DNA of 64,000 nt from Burkholderia pseudomultivorans (GTDB lineage Bacteria; Pseudomonadota; Gammaproteobacteria; Burkholderiales; Burkholderiaceae): contig NZ_CP013377.1 in assembly GCF_001718415.1 (NCBI RefSeq), positions 1,488,001-1,552,000 on the forward strand, read 5' to 3'. Position numbers and translations under genes: made by a program. The notes beneath the pieces were generated by a model. That model had not been told where the DNA came from, did not search any database, and saw nothing but the letters and a program-made list of their open reading frames with translations. Below are positions 57,072-64,000 of the stretch, in pieces (the stretch's first letter is position 1; the number at the start of each line of letters is the position of its first letter).

Positions 57072-58115
57072 TCACGCCAGCTCGTCCGGGCCCACGCGTA
57101 CGACGACCTTGCCGAAGTTCTTGCCGGCGAGCAGGCCGATCAGCGCGGCCGGCGCATCGGCCAGATCGGGAATCACGTCTTCGCGCGCCTTCACCTTGCC
57201 CTGCGCGACCCATTCGCTCATGTCCTTCAGGAACGGCGCATAACCGGTCGCATAGTGATCGAGGATGATGAAACCCTCCATCCGGATGCGCTTGCGCAGG
57301 ATCGTGCCGACCAGCGCCGGCAGGCGGTCGGGGCCGGCCGGCGGCGCGGTGTCGTTGTAGTGCGCGATGATGCCGCACACGGGCACGCGCGCATGGTCGT
57401 TGAGCAGCGGCCACACCGCATCGAATACGGCGCCGCCGACGTTCTCGAAATAGACGTCGATGCCGCTCGGGCAGGCGTCCTTCAGCTTGCCCGCAAACGC
57501 CGGATCACGATGGTCGACGCACGCGTCGAAGCCGAGCGTGTCGGTCACATACGCGCATTTGTCCGCGCCGCCCGCGACGCCGACCACGCGACAGCCCTTC
57601 AGCTTCGCGATCTGCCCGACGACGGCGCCGACCGCGCCGCTCGCCGCCGCGACGACCACGGTTTCGCCCGCCTTCGGCTCGCCGATCTTCAGCAATCCGG
57701 TGTAGGCGGTGAACCCGGGCATGCCGAGCACGCCGAGCGCATACGACGGATGCGCGAAGTCGCGGCCGAGCGGAATCAGGTCGCGTCCATCGGACAGCGC
57801 ATAGTCCTGCCAGCCGCCGCCCGCGACGACCAGATCGCCTTCGCGGAACGCCGGCAGGTTCGACGACACGACGCGGCTGACCGTGCCGCCGACCATCACC
57901 TGGCCGAGTTCGACCGATGCGGCATAGGACGGCGCGTCGCTCATGCGGCCGCGCATGTAAGGATCGAGCGACAGCCAGACCGTGCGCAGCAGCACCTGCC
58001 CCGCGCCGGGCACCGGCACGTCGCCGGTTTCGGTGCGGAAGTCGTTCGTGGTGGGCGCGCCGACCGGGCGCGAGTTCAGGACGATGCGGCGGTTTACAGT
58101 CTTGCTTTGCGGCAT
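57072..58115 (-). CDS. Zinc-free MDR-family NADP-dependent oxidoreductase (CurA/leukotriene B4 dehydrogenase type)
   Basis: A 347-aa medium-chain reductase of enone type. MRGRMSDAPSYAASVELG and the NADP fold AASGAVGAVVGQIAKLKGCRVVGVAGG are diagnostic, as is YFENVGG. It reduces activated C=C bonds in reactive enones. Start at 58115 begins the conserved domain. The 58291-58305 palindrome, repeated near the TetR start, lies upstream of this gene, so TetR control is likely. Confidence 0.9.
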   Translation of the reverse strand: MPQSKTVNRRIVLNSRPVGAPTTNDFRTETGDVPVPGAGQVLLRTVWLSLDPYMRGRMSDAPSYAASVELGQVMVGGTVSRVVSSNLPAFREGDLVVAGGGWQDYALSDGRDLIPLGRDFAHPSYALGVLGMPGFTAYTGLLKIGEPKAGETVVVAAASGAVGAVVGQIAKLKGCRVVGVAGGADKCAYVTDTLGFDACVDHRDPAFAGKLKDACPSGIDVYFENVGGAVFDAVWPLLNDHARVPVCGIIAHYNDTAPPAGPDRLPALVGTILRKRIRMEGFIILDHYATGYAPFLKDMSEWVAQGKVKAREDVIPDLADAPAALIGLLAGKNFGKVVVRVGPDELA

Positions 58116-58290
58116 GTGAGCCTCCGTCAACGGGAAATTCAACGAGGAATGCGTGTGCGGGCACACGATTCGGTCAGGGATGGACGACAGGTGCGGCGTG
58201 CGCGCCGGCCGGCGCAGCGACGGCGAAGTCGCGCTGCCCGCACGCACGCAGGTGAAGCAATCGGAACGGCGATAGAGTCTGCGTCATAAG

Positions 58291-58305
58291 TAGACCAGTC
58301 GTCTA
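58291..58305. promoter_or_regulatory. TetR operator candidate, copy 1 (reductase side)
   Basis: TAGAC-CAGTC-GTCTA, a perfect 5-bp inverted repeat with 5-bp spacer, 14 of 15 positions identical with the copy at 58989-59003. Position upstream of the reductase start suggests direct control of that gene. Confidence 0.75.
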
Positions 58306-58312
58306 GTATCGG

Positions 58313-58342
58313 GGTAAAAACAAGGCGCGCCGATGCGCGCCT
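58313..58342 (-). terminator. Intrinsic terminator of the TetR gene
   Basis: On the minus strand an 8-bp stem AGGCGCGC/GCGCGCCT (58323-58330 and 58335-58342) with a 4-nt loop is followed by TTGTTTTTAC. It lies a few bases beyond the tetR stop at 58346. Confidence 0.75.
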
Positions 58343-58345
58343 GAT

Positions 58346-58966
58346 TTATGACTGCGCTCCGTCATGCCCGGACGGCGCCAGGTTCAGCATTCGCCGTGTT
58401 GCGGCCATCGCGGTTTCGAGCGGCTTGCGGTTGCGGTGGATCTTTTCCAGCAGCGTCGCGCCGAGCCACAGCTCGTAAAGCAGCGCGGCCGTCTGCGGCG
58501 GATCGTCGATGCCGCTCAGCGAGCCGTCGGCCAGCCCGGCGTCGATGCCGCCCGCGATCCGCTCGACGATCTGGCTCGTGCCGCGCCGCAGGACGGCGCG
58601 CATCGCTTCGGACAGATCTGAGACCTCCGCGCCGAGCTTCACCGCGAGACACTTGCCTTCGGGATCGTCCGCGCACTGCGTATGCAGCCAGTTGCTCCAG
58701 TACGTCATCAGCCGCTCGGCGCCCGTGCCGCCCTGATGCCGGAGCAGCTTGTCGAGATGCGCGAGATAGCCCTCGAAATACGACTCCAGCAGCGCTTCGC
58801 CGAATGCTTCCTTCGAACCGAAGTAATGGTAGAACGAGCCCTTCGGGATGCCCGCCGCGGCGAGTATCTCGTTCAGACCGACCGCCGAGAACCCCTTGTG
58901 GAGCATGATCGGCTTCGCGATGTTCAGGATGTGCTGGCGGACTTCCGCGCCCGAAGATGCATTCAT
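58346..58966 (-). CDS. TetR/AcrR-family regulator
   Basis: A 206-aa repressor with an N-terminal HTH (residues ~8-55; GLNEILAAAGIPKGSFYHYFGSKEAFGEALL) and the C-terminal ligand domain of the AcuR/NemR-like group (LMTYWSNWLHTQCADDPEGKCLAVKLGAEVSDLSE). Conserved Cys residues in that region often sense electrophiles. The two identical palindromes (one at its own start, one before the reductase) show that it controls itself and the reductase/ABM pair. Confidence 0.93.
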   Translation of the reverse strand: MNASSGAEVRQHILNIAKPIMLHKGFSAVGLNEILAAAGIPKGSFYHYFGSKEAFGEALLESYFEGYLAHLDKLLRHQGGTGAERLMTYWSNWLHTQCADDPEGKCLAVKLGAEVSDLSEAMRAVLRRGTSQIVERIAGGIDAGLADGSLSGIDDPPQTAALLYELWLGATLLEKIHRNRKPLETAMAATRRMLNLAPSGHDGAQS

Positions 58967-58986
58967 GATGGCGTATGGTAGCAGCG

Positions 58987-59005
58987 ATTAGACCGGTCGT
59001 CTAAT
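58987..59005. promoter_or_regulatory. TetR operator candidate, copy 2 (tetR side)
   Basis: ATTAGAC-CGGTC-GTCTAAT, 7-bp arms, perfectly symmetric, with its centre ~30 bp upstream of the tetR start. Shares the core TAGACC-GTCGTCTA with the copy at 58291-58305. Confidence 0.8.
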
Positions 59006-59094
59006 GACGTCGGCCCGGCAGGTTGAGCGGCACTTTACCCGATTCGCGCGGGGCGGCCGGGAGGATGCGGGGCCGTCGCCTGTTGTAGTGCGTC

Positions 59095-60108
59095 TCAGGC
59101 GGATTTCGGCGTGCGCCGTTTCCCGACCGGCTTGGCAGGACGCAGGCCTGCCGATGGCCGGACGGCCGCGCGGCGCACCGGCGCTCGCGCCGCGGAGGCG
59201 CGTTCGGCACGCAACGCATCGAGTTCGGCGACGCTGGCCGCGTGGGCTGCGCGCGCGCCGTCGAGCTGTCCTTCCAGCATGCCGCAGCGGTGCTGCATGT
59301 CGGCGAGTTGCGCCTGCAGCGTGGCGGTGTCCTTGCGGTATTGCGCATCGCGTTGTTCGGCGCGCGCGGTCGCTGCGTCGAATTCCTTTTGCAGTCGCGC
59401 GGTCGCGAGCCGTTCGCGGTCGATCTCCTGCAGCGCCCGCTTTTCCGATGCGCGCAAGCGCTCTTCCGCCCGGCTCGCATCGTCGCGCAGCCGGTCGAGT
59501 TGCGCGCTGAAATCCGCGCGGGCCTGCGCGAGCGCGCGGTCGCCCTCCGCATTGTCGGCCTTCAGACGCTCGATTTCCGCTTGCTGTGCGCGCCGCGACG
59601 CTTCGTCCGCCGCCCGCTCCTGCTGGAGTTCCTGGATTCGCACCTGCGCGGCAAGCAGCGCGGCCGTGCGCTGCTCCAGCGCGGTTTCGGTGCGCGCCAG
59701 CTCCGCCTGCAAGGCGGCAACCTCGGCCCGGGCTGTCGCGCGCTCCGCCTCGACGTCGGCGCGCAGCGCGTCGAGCGCCGATGCCGCGTCGGCGGTTGAG
59801 CGGCTCCACAGCGCGGCGACGAGTTCGCCTGCGGCGGCCTGCAGGTCGGCCGGCAAATCCGGATGCTCGATGCGCACGCGGCTCTTTTCCCGCAGCTCCG
59901 CCCAGAATTCGCCGAGCACGGCCGTCGGCGTACTCATGCTGCCCTTGCGGACGAGCTGGTACAGGCGGTTGGCGGTGGGCGTGACGCCGAAGCGGAAGAA
60001 CAGCAGCGCGCAGACCTCGCGGTAGAGCTCGCGCGTTTTCGGGAAGGCGGCCTTGAGACGCTCGATTTCGGCGGTCAGGCGGGGTTCGTCGGCGGCAAGG
60101 TCGGACAT
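59095..60108 (-). CDS. KfrA-like DNA-binding coiled-coil protein
   Basis: A 337-aa protein with a KfrA/plasmid replication region DNA-binding domain at the N-terminus (residues ~1-120; RLTAEIERLKAAFPKTRELYREVCALLFFRFG) and an almost continuous heptad coiled coil (~120-300, rich in Ala/Glu/Arg/Gln), ending in a basic, Pro-containing tail. KfrA proteins form filaments and autoregulate; on plasmids they help segregation. Promoter contains a palindrome (60140-60154). A chromosomal or replicon-maintenance role is inferred. Confidence 0.85.
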   Translation of the reverse strand: MSDLAADEPRLTAEIERLKAAFPKTRELYREVCALLFFRFGVTPTANRLYQLVRKGSMSTPTAVLGEFWAELREKSRVRIEHPDLPADLQAAAGELVAALWSRSTADAASALDALRADVEAERATARAEVAALQAELARTETALEQRTAALLAAQVRIQELQQERAADEASRRAQQAEIERLKADNAEGDRALAQARADFSAQLDRLRDDASRAEERLRASEKRALQEIDRERLATARLQKEFDAATARAEQRDAQYRKDTATLQAQLADMQHRCGMLEGQLDGARAAHAASVAELDALRAERASAARAPVRRAAVRPSAGLRPAKPVGKRRTPKSA

Positions 60109-60135
60109 GGCTGGGTTCGAGAGAATTTCGTAAAT

Positions 60136-60163
60136 AATATAACGTAAACCGTTAAATATCCAA
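60136..60163 (-). promoter_or_regulatory. Promoter with internal palindrome upstream of the KfrA-like gene
   Basis: Minus-strand -35 TTGGAT (60158-60163), 16-bp spacer and -10 TATATT (60136-60141). The spacer holds a perfect palindrome TAACG-TAAAC-CGTTA (60140-60154), so bound protein would block the promoter. Start of translation is about 28 nt beyond the -10. Confidence 0.6.
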
Positions 60164-60184
60164 TTCTTGCGATTCGGCGATTTG

Positions 60185-60202
60185 ACATTATTTCTATAAT
60201 GT
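60185..60202. promoter_or_regulatory. Second perfect inverted repeat upstream of the KfrA-like promoter
   Basis: ACATTAT-TTCT-ATAATGT with 7-bp exact arms, in an AT-rich patch 22 bp beyond the -35. Different sequence from the promoter palindrome, so a second regulator or an upstream binding site. Confidence 0.5.
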
Positions 60203-60390
60203 TGAGATTTTGAGCGGACGAGCGTTATCGATCGCACGACGCGATGCCAGGAAGGATGCGTCGTCGTGGTTCGCCGAACTTCCCCCGCCCCGCCACACCC
60301 GCTCGATCCGGCCACCACCACCCCTTGCTAAGGTTCCGATAAGGCTGCGTCCCTAGACTGCATGGCACCGCACGCTCCTGGAGCCGCCCC

Positions 60391-61173
60391 ATGCCCCCCG
60401 CTGTCGCTCGCCCTGCTGCACGCTGGTTCAACAAGGTGCCCGAGATCACGCTCGCTTTCTGGGTCATCAAGATCATGTCGACCACGGTCGGCGAAACCTG
60501 CGCCGACTATCTCGCGGTCAACGCGGGCTGGGGTCAGGGTTTGACGCGCGGGCTGATGATGTCGCTGCTCGCGATCGCGCTCGTGCTGCAGCTGCGCACG
60601 CGCCGGTATACGCCATGGATCTACTGGCTCACGGTCGTCCTCGTGAGCATCGTCGGGACGCAGATCACCGACCTGCTGACCGACGGGCTCGGCGTCAGCC
60701 TCTATGTCAGCACGGGCGTATTCGCGGTCGCGCTCGCCGCGATCTTCGCGATCTGGTATCGGGTCGAGCACACGCTGTCGATCGATGCGATCGACTCGCC
60801 GAAGCGCGAGCTGTTCTACTGGGCCGCGATCCTCTGCACGTTCGCGCTGGGCACCGCTGCCGGCGATCTCGCGACCGAAGCGCTCGGGCTCGGCTTCTCG
60901 CTCGGCGCCGTCGTATTCGGCGTGCTGCTCGCCCTCGTCTACGTCGCGTGGAGCAGCGGCGTCAGCGCGGTGCTGACGTTCTGGATCGCGTACATCCTCA
61001 CGCGACCGTTCGGCGCGTCGCTCGGCGACCTGCTCACGCAGTCGCGCAGCTACGGCGGATTCGGCCTGGGCGCCGCGATGACGAGCGTGTTATTCCTGTC
61101 CGTGATCGTCGCGCTGGTCGCTGTCGCGCAGTTCAGTGCCAGCAGTCGGGCGCGCGAAGAATCAGCCAAATGA
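60391..61173 (+). CDS. Conserved inner-membrane protein with duplicated halves (COG4705-like)
   Basis: A 260-aa polytopic protein, about eight hydrophobic segments. Two homologous halves are suggested: KVPEITLAFWVIKIMSTTVGETCADYLA at the start and ELFYWAAILCTFALGTAAGDLATE in the middle, both with a G-[ET]-x-x-[AG]-D signature inside a membrane helix. Such internal duplications are typical for small transporters. Substrate unknown. ATG at 60391 after TGGAG. Neighbours give no clue. Confidence 0.82.
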   Translation: MPPAVARPAARWFNKVPEITLAFWVIKIMSTTVGETCADYLAVNAGWGQGLTRGLMMSLLAIALVLQLRTRRYTPWIYWLTVVLVSIVGTQITDLLTDGLGVSLYVSTGVFAVALAAIFAIWYRVEHTLSIDAIDSPKRELFYWAAILCTFALGTAAGDLATEALGLGFSLGAVVFGVLLALVYVAWSSGVSAVLTFWIAYILTRPFGASLGDLLTQSRSYGGFGLGAAMTSVLFLSVIVALVAVAQFSASSRAREESAK

Positions 61174-61211
61174 CCTGCTTGTCCCGCTCATAACCGAATC
61201 GAGACTCTTTC

Positions 61212-61655
61212 ATGCGCTATCCGACCATGCTTTCCCGCCTGCTCGTTGCCTGTTCCGCGTGCGCCGCGCTTGCCGCCGCGGCCGGTTGCTCGAAGCAGGC
61301 CGACAGTGCCGTCGCCGCGACTGCTTCCGCGCCCGCGATTGCGGCCGCTCCCGCGCAGGCGTCGAAACTCGGCGATCTCTCCCGGTTCCGCACGATTGCC
61401 GCCGACGTTTCCGCGCGGGTCGCGAAGGGCGATCTGGCCGGCGGCAAGGCGCGCATCAAGGATCTGGAAGTGGCGTGGGACGAAGCCGAAGCGGGCCTCA
61501 AGCCGCGCGCGGCGGACGACTGGCACGTACTCGACAAGGCGATCGACCGCGCGCTCGAAGCGCTGCGCGCCGATCATCCGACGCAGGCCGACTGCTCGAC
61601 TGCGATGCGCGATCTTCTGGGGGTATTCGACAAGCTTGCGGGCAAGTCGGCTTGA
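61212..61655 (+). CDS. Small lipoprotein, function unknown
   Basis: A 147-aa lipoprotein: signal with lipobox AAAAGC (Cys26), an Ala/Ser/Pro-rich linker (~28-50) and a ~95-residue helical domain ([35 protein letters not shown]) that resembles small periplasmic four-helix domains. 38 nt after the membrane-protein gene, so probably co-transcribed. Alternative start at 61227. Confidence 0.75.
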   Translation: MRYPTMLSRLLVACSACAALAAAAGCSKQADSAVAATASAPAIAAAPAQASKLGDLSRFRTIAADVSARVAKGDLAGGKARIKDLEVAWDEAEAGLKPRAADDWHVLDKAIDRALEALRADHPTQADCSTAMRDLLGVFDKLAGKSA

Positions 61656-62065
61656 AGCCGAGGAGCGGCGCCCCTCCTTCGGGTCGAGTTGACCGTCGCG
61701 GTTGGGCGGTCGGCTCGGGTAGCCGATCGTTATTCGCGCGCTCGTTCGTTCCGCCATGCGTGCGCGCAGCGGTCACCCTGCGGCAGCGTGGCCATCGGAA
61801 GTGTCACGAACCTTCATGAGTCTTCGGCCGCAGTCCGGCGTATTCGTGGCGGACTTGCCGCGAGCGGCGAACAGCCCGATCGTCCGGCGACAACAGGTGC
61901 CGTTTGCGCCGCGCAGCGGCGATTGGAATCACATCCTTAAATTTCAAGCATAGATAGAATTTAAATCTATCCAAACCCCAATCCGAAGTTGACTTTGGAG
62001 TATTTTTCCCCGGATCCGGACGTATCATTTCTCGCATTCCAGCAGGCATGTGAAAGACGAAAGAA
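61656..62065 (+). other. 410-bp intergenic region with an AT-rich palindrome
   Basis: The first ~270 bp show no gene or motif I can support. At 61953-61971 is a perfect palindrome GATAGA-ATTTAAA-TCTATC in an AT-rich stretch, 95 bp before the desulfurase gene. A possible operator or sigma-factor region. A GAAAGA ribosome-binding site ends the gap. Confidence 0.5.
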
Positions 62066-63550
62066 ATGAGCGAGAACGACAAGCTGCATTACCTCGACTA
62101 TGCGGCCACCACCCCGGCGGATCCCCGCGTGATCGCGTCGATGGCCGATTGTCTCGGCGCCGACGGCGTGTTCGGCAATCCGGCATCGAGTTCCCACGCG
62201 GCCGGCCGGATCGCGCGGGAAAAAGTCGAACGGGCGCGTGCGCAGGTCGCCGCACTGATCGGCGCGGCGGCGGACGAGATCGTCTGGACGTCCGGGGCGA
62301 CCGAATCCAACAACCTCGCGCTCAAGGGCTATGCCGATGCGGCAGCCGGAAAGCCGCATCTGATCACGAGCAGCATCGAACACAAGGCGATTCTCGACAC
62401 GATGGCGAGCCTGTCGAAGCGCGGCTTCCCGGTGACCTGCGTGACGCCCACCGCCGACGGCGAGATCACGGTCGAAGCCGTGGCAGGCGCGATGCGCGCC
62501 GACACCGGCCTGGTGTCGCTGATGCTCGTGAACAACGAAATCGGCACGCTGACCAACATCCGCGAGATCAGCCGGATCGTCCACGCGGCCGGCGCACTGC
62601 TCCACGTCGACGCCGCGCAGGCGCTCGGCAAGACGCCCATCGACGTGCGCGCGCTCGGCATCGACATGATGTCGATGTCGGCGCACAAGGTTTACGGCCC
62701 GAAGGGCATCGGCGCGTTGTTCGTACGTCGCGAGATCGCCGACCGGATCGCACCGCAAATGCACGGCGGCGGACACGAGCGCGGACTGCGTTCCGGCACG
62801 CTCGCGACTCACCAGATCGTCGGGATGGGAACCGCGTGCGAACTGGCAGCTGAATCGCTCGAACGCGAAACGGCACGGACCGAGGCGCTCGCCGCGCGAC
62901 TGGCGAATGCAGTGCTCGCGCTCGGCGACGTGACGCAGAATGCCCGCGCCGCGCAGCGGATTCCCCATACGCTGAGCCTGACCGTGACCGCGCCCGGCTT
63001 CTTTCCGTTCATGCTCGGCGACGGGCTCGCGGTGTCGTCGACGTCGGCGTGCAATTCGGCCGCCGGCGCGCCGTCGCACGTGCTGACCGCGCTCGGGCTG
63101 GACGCGGATGCGGCCGCCCGGACCGTGCGCATCAGCATCGGCCGTTTTACGACCGAACAGGACATCGACTTCGCCGTCGACTGCTTCCGCCGCGCGATCG
63201 AACAATGCCGGTCGACCGCGTCGAACGGCTTCGCCGCGTCGCGCCAGATCGCGACGGACGACCTGAAGGCGATTCGCAGCGCCGGTTTTCGCGCCATCCT
63301 CTGCAACCGGCCCGATGGCGAAAGCGCCGACCAGCCGGCCTTCGCCGAGATTGCCGCGGCCGCGCGGGCGCTGGGCCTCGACGCGCGATACCTGCCGGTC
63401 GACGGCGCCCGCATCGGCGACGCGGAAATCGACGCCTTCGGTGCGATGCTCGAAGCGCTGCCCAAACCGGTGCTCGCCTACTGCGGCAGCGGCAAGCGCT
63501 CCGCAACGCTGTGGAGCCGCTTGCTCGCGCGTCGTGCCGTGACGGCATGA
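62066..63550 (+). CDS. Cysteine desulfurase (NifS/IscS type) fused to a sulfurtransferase/phosphatase-like domain
   Basis: A 494-aa fusion. Residues ~8-385 form a full group I/II-type desulfurase: EIVWTSGATESNN, SSIEHKAIL, VNNEIGT, VDAAQ, PLP lysine Lys208 (SAHK) and catalytic Cys329 on the mobile loop (SSTSACNSAAGAPSHVL). Residues ~390-494 add a DUF442/TIGR01244-like domain (CNRPDGES at ~413, YLPVDG, and loop AYCGSGKRSA with Cys473/Arg478), as found in sulfurtransferases linked to H2S oxidation. Persulfide made at Cys329 could pass to Cys473. The next gene is a TauE/SafE-type permease, which supports a sulfur role. Confidence 0.88.
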   Translation: MSENDKLHYLDYAATTPADPRVIASMADCLGADGVFGNPASSSHAAGRIAREKVERARAQVAALIGAAADEIVWTSGATESNNLALKGYADAAAGKPHLITSSIEHKAILDTMASLSKRGFPVTCVTPTADGEITVEAVAGAMRADTGLVSLMLVNNEIGTLTNIREISRIVHAAGALLHVDAAQALGKTPIDVRALGIDMMSMSAHKVYGPKGIGALFVRREIADRIAPQMHGGGHERGLRSGTLATHQIVGMGTACELAAESLERETARTEALAARLANAVLALGDVTQNARAAQRIPHTLSLTVTAPGFFPFMLGDGLAVSSTSACNSAAGAPSHVLTALGLDADAAARTVRISIGRFTTEQDIDFAVDCFRRAIEQCRSTASNGFAASRQIATDDLKAIRSAGFRAILCNRPDGESADQPAFAEIAAAARALGLDARYLPVDGARIGDAEIDAFGAMLEALPKPVLAYCGSGKRSATLWSRLLARRAVTA

Positions 63551-63599
63551 GGGCGGCTTCCATTCGAACCGGAAGGCGTGCCGGCTGCCGCCTCATGCC

Positions 63600-64000
63600 A
63601 TGTTGACCTCGCTGATTCTCGGCAGCCTTGTCGGCGCGGTGCTCGGCATGACGGGCGCCGGCGGCGGCATCCTGGCCGTGCCGGCACTGGTGGCCGGCAT
63701 GGGATGGTCGATGCAGCAGGCGACGCCGGTCGCGTTGATCGCGGTAGCCGGAAGTGCGGCGATCGGCACGGCGGAAGCGTGGCGCCGCCGGCTCGTGCGC
63801 TATCGCGCGGCGCTCGTGATGACGGCGGCGGGCATGCCGATGACGTCGCTCGGCGTGCGGCTCGCGCATCGGCTGCCGCAGCGTCTGCTGATGCTGATGT
63901 TCGCGCTCGTGATGCTGGTCGTCGCGATCCGTCTGCTTCGGCAGGCCGCGCGCGGCGCAATCGTTTCGACGGAATCGCGCTGGTGTGTCGCCCGCATCGA
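63600..64000 (+). CDS. TSUP (TauE/SafE) family permease, 3' end outside window
   Basis: The first ~133 residues of a membrane permease of the TauE/SafE group: TSLILGSLVGAVLGMTGAGGGILAVPALV is the family's N-terminal repeat motif, followed by further hydrophobic segments and VALIAVAGSAAIGTAEA. These proteins export sulfite or organosulfonates. It follows the desulfurase fusion by 49 nt, consistent with a sulfur-handling operon. No strong ribosome-binding site; coupling to the upstream gene is possible. Confidence 0.85.
   Translation, partial: MLTSLILGSLVGAVLGMTGAGGGILAVPALVAGMGWSMQQATPVALIAVAGSAAIGTAEAWRRRLVRYRAALVMTAAGMPMTSLGVRLAHRLPQRLLMLMFALVMLVVAIRLLRQAARGAIVSTESRWCVARI

Overview
High-GC DNA with strong G/C third-position bias, a Burkholderia-type outer-membrane porin, several TetR/LysR/MocR-controlled catabolic islands and paired molybdo-hydroxylase/cytochrome c operons. 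This looks like a Burkholderia (probably cepacia-complex) genome. The accessory content (toxin-antitoxin pair, insertion sequence, catabolic islands, no housekeeping core) fits a secondary replicon, which is inference.

Layout. 1-3765 (minus): amino-acid ABC permease (cut by the left edge), LLM flavin monooxygenase, solute-binding protein and GNAT acetyltransferase, a set resembling the Bacillus yxe/ytm S-(2-succino)cysteine loci. 4008-4760: mqsRA toxin-antitoxin with a visible promoter and operator. 4827-8057: deacylase, small RMF-like protein, diguanylate cyclase. 8525-13337: Tat-exported molybdenum hydroxylase, 2Fe-2S subunit and tri-haem cytochrome c, translationally coupled. 13419-16263: Gly-rich mini-lipoprotein, membrane protein, Pal-like lipoprotein, porin. 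16516-27350: a complete guanidine uptake and breakdown regulon, with two divergent transcription units that each carry a sigma54-like promoter and a guanidine-I (ykkC) riboswitch. The left unit is the solute-binding protein; the right unit is two carboxyguanidine deiminase-type proteins, guanidine/urea carboxylase, allophanate hydrolase, ABC permease and ABC ATPase. 28288-40626: one giant gene (4,112 aa) with four tandem degenerate His/Cys protease-like modules, a barrel-like domain, membrane segments and a C-terminal LysM. 40676-44316: a frameshifted MocR regulator divergent from an aminotransferase and a signal-less binding protein. 44373-47590: NAD-binding reductase, LysR and a KshA-like Rieske oxygenase in more AT-rich DNA. 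47851-48720: LD-carboxypeptidase. 48857-50712: an IS next to a remnant of a related IS. 50876-56560: aldehyde dehydrogenase plus a second molybdo-hydroxylase/cytochrome c operon. 56691-58966: TetR island with two copies of one palindrome. 59095-61655: KfrA-like coiled-coil protein, membrane protein, lipoprotein. 62066-64000: cysteine desulfurase fused to a sulfurtransferase-like domain, followed by a TauE/SafE-type permease cut by the right edge.

How it works together. The best-supported system is guanidine use as a nitrogen source: import, ATP-dependent carboxylation, deimination to allophanate, then hydrolysis to ammonia and CO2, gated by nitrogen status (sigma54/NtrC, inferred) and by guanidine itself (riboswitches). 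The least understood element is the giant multi-module protein.
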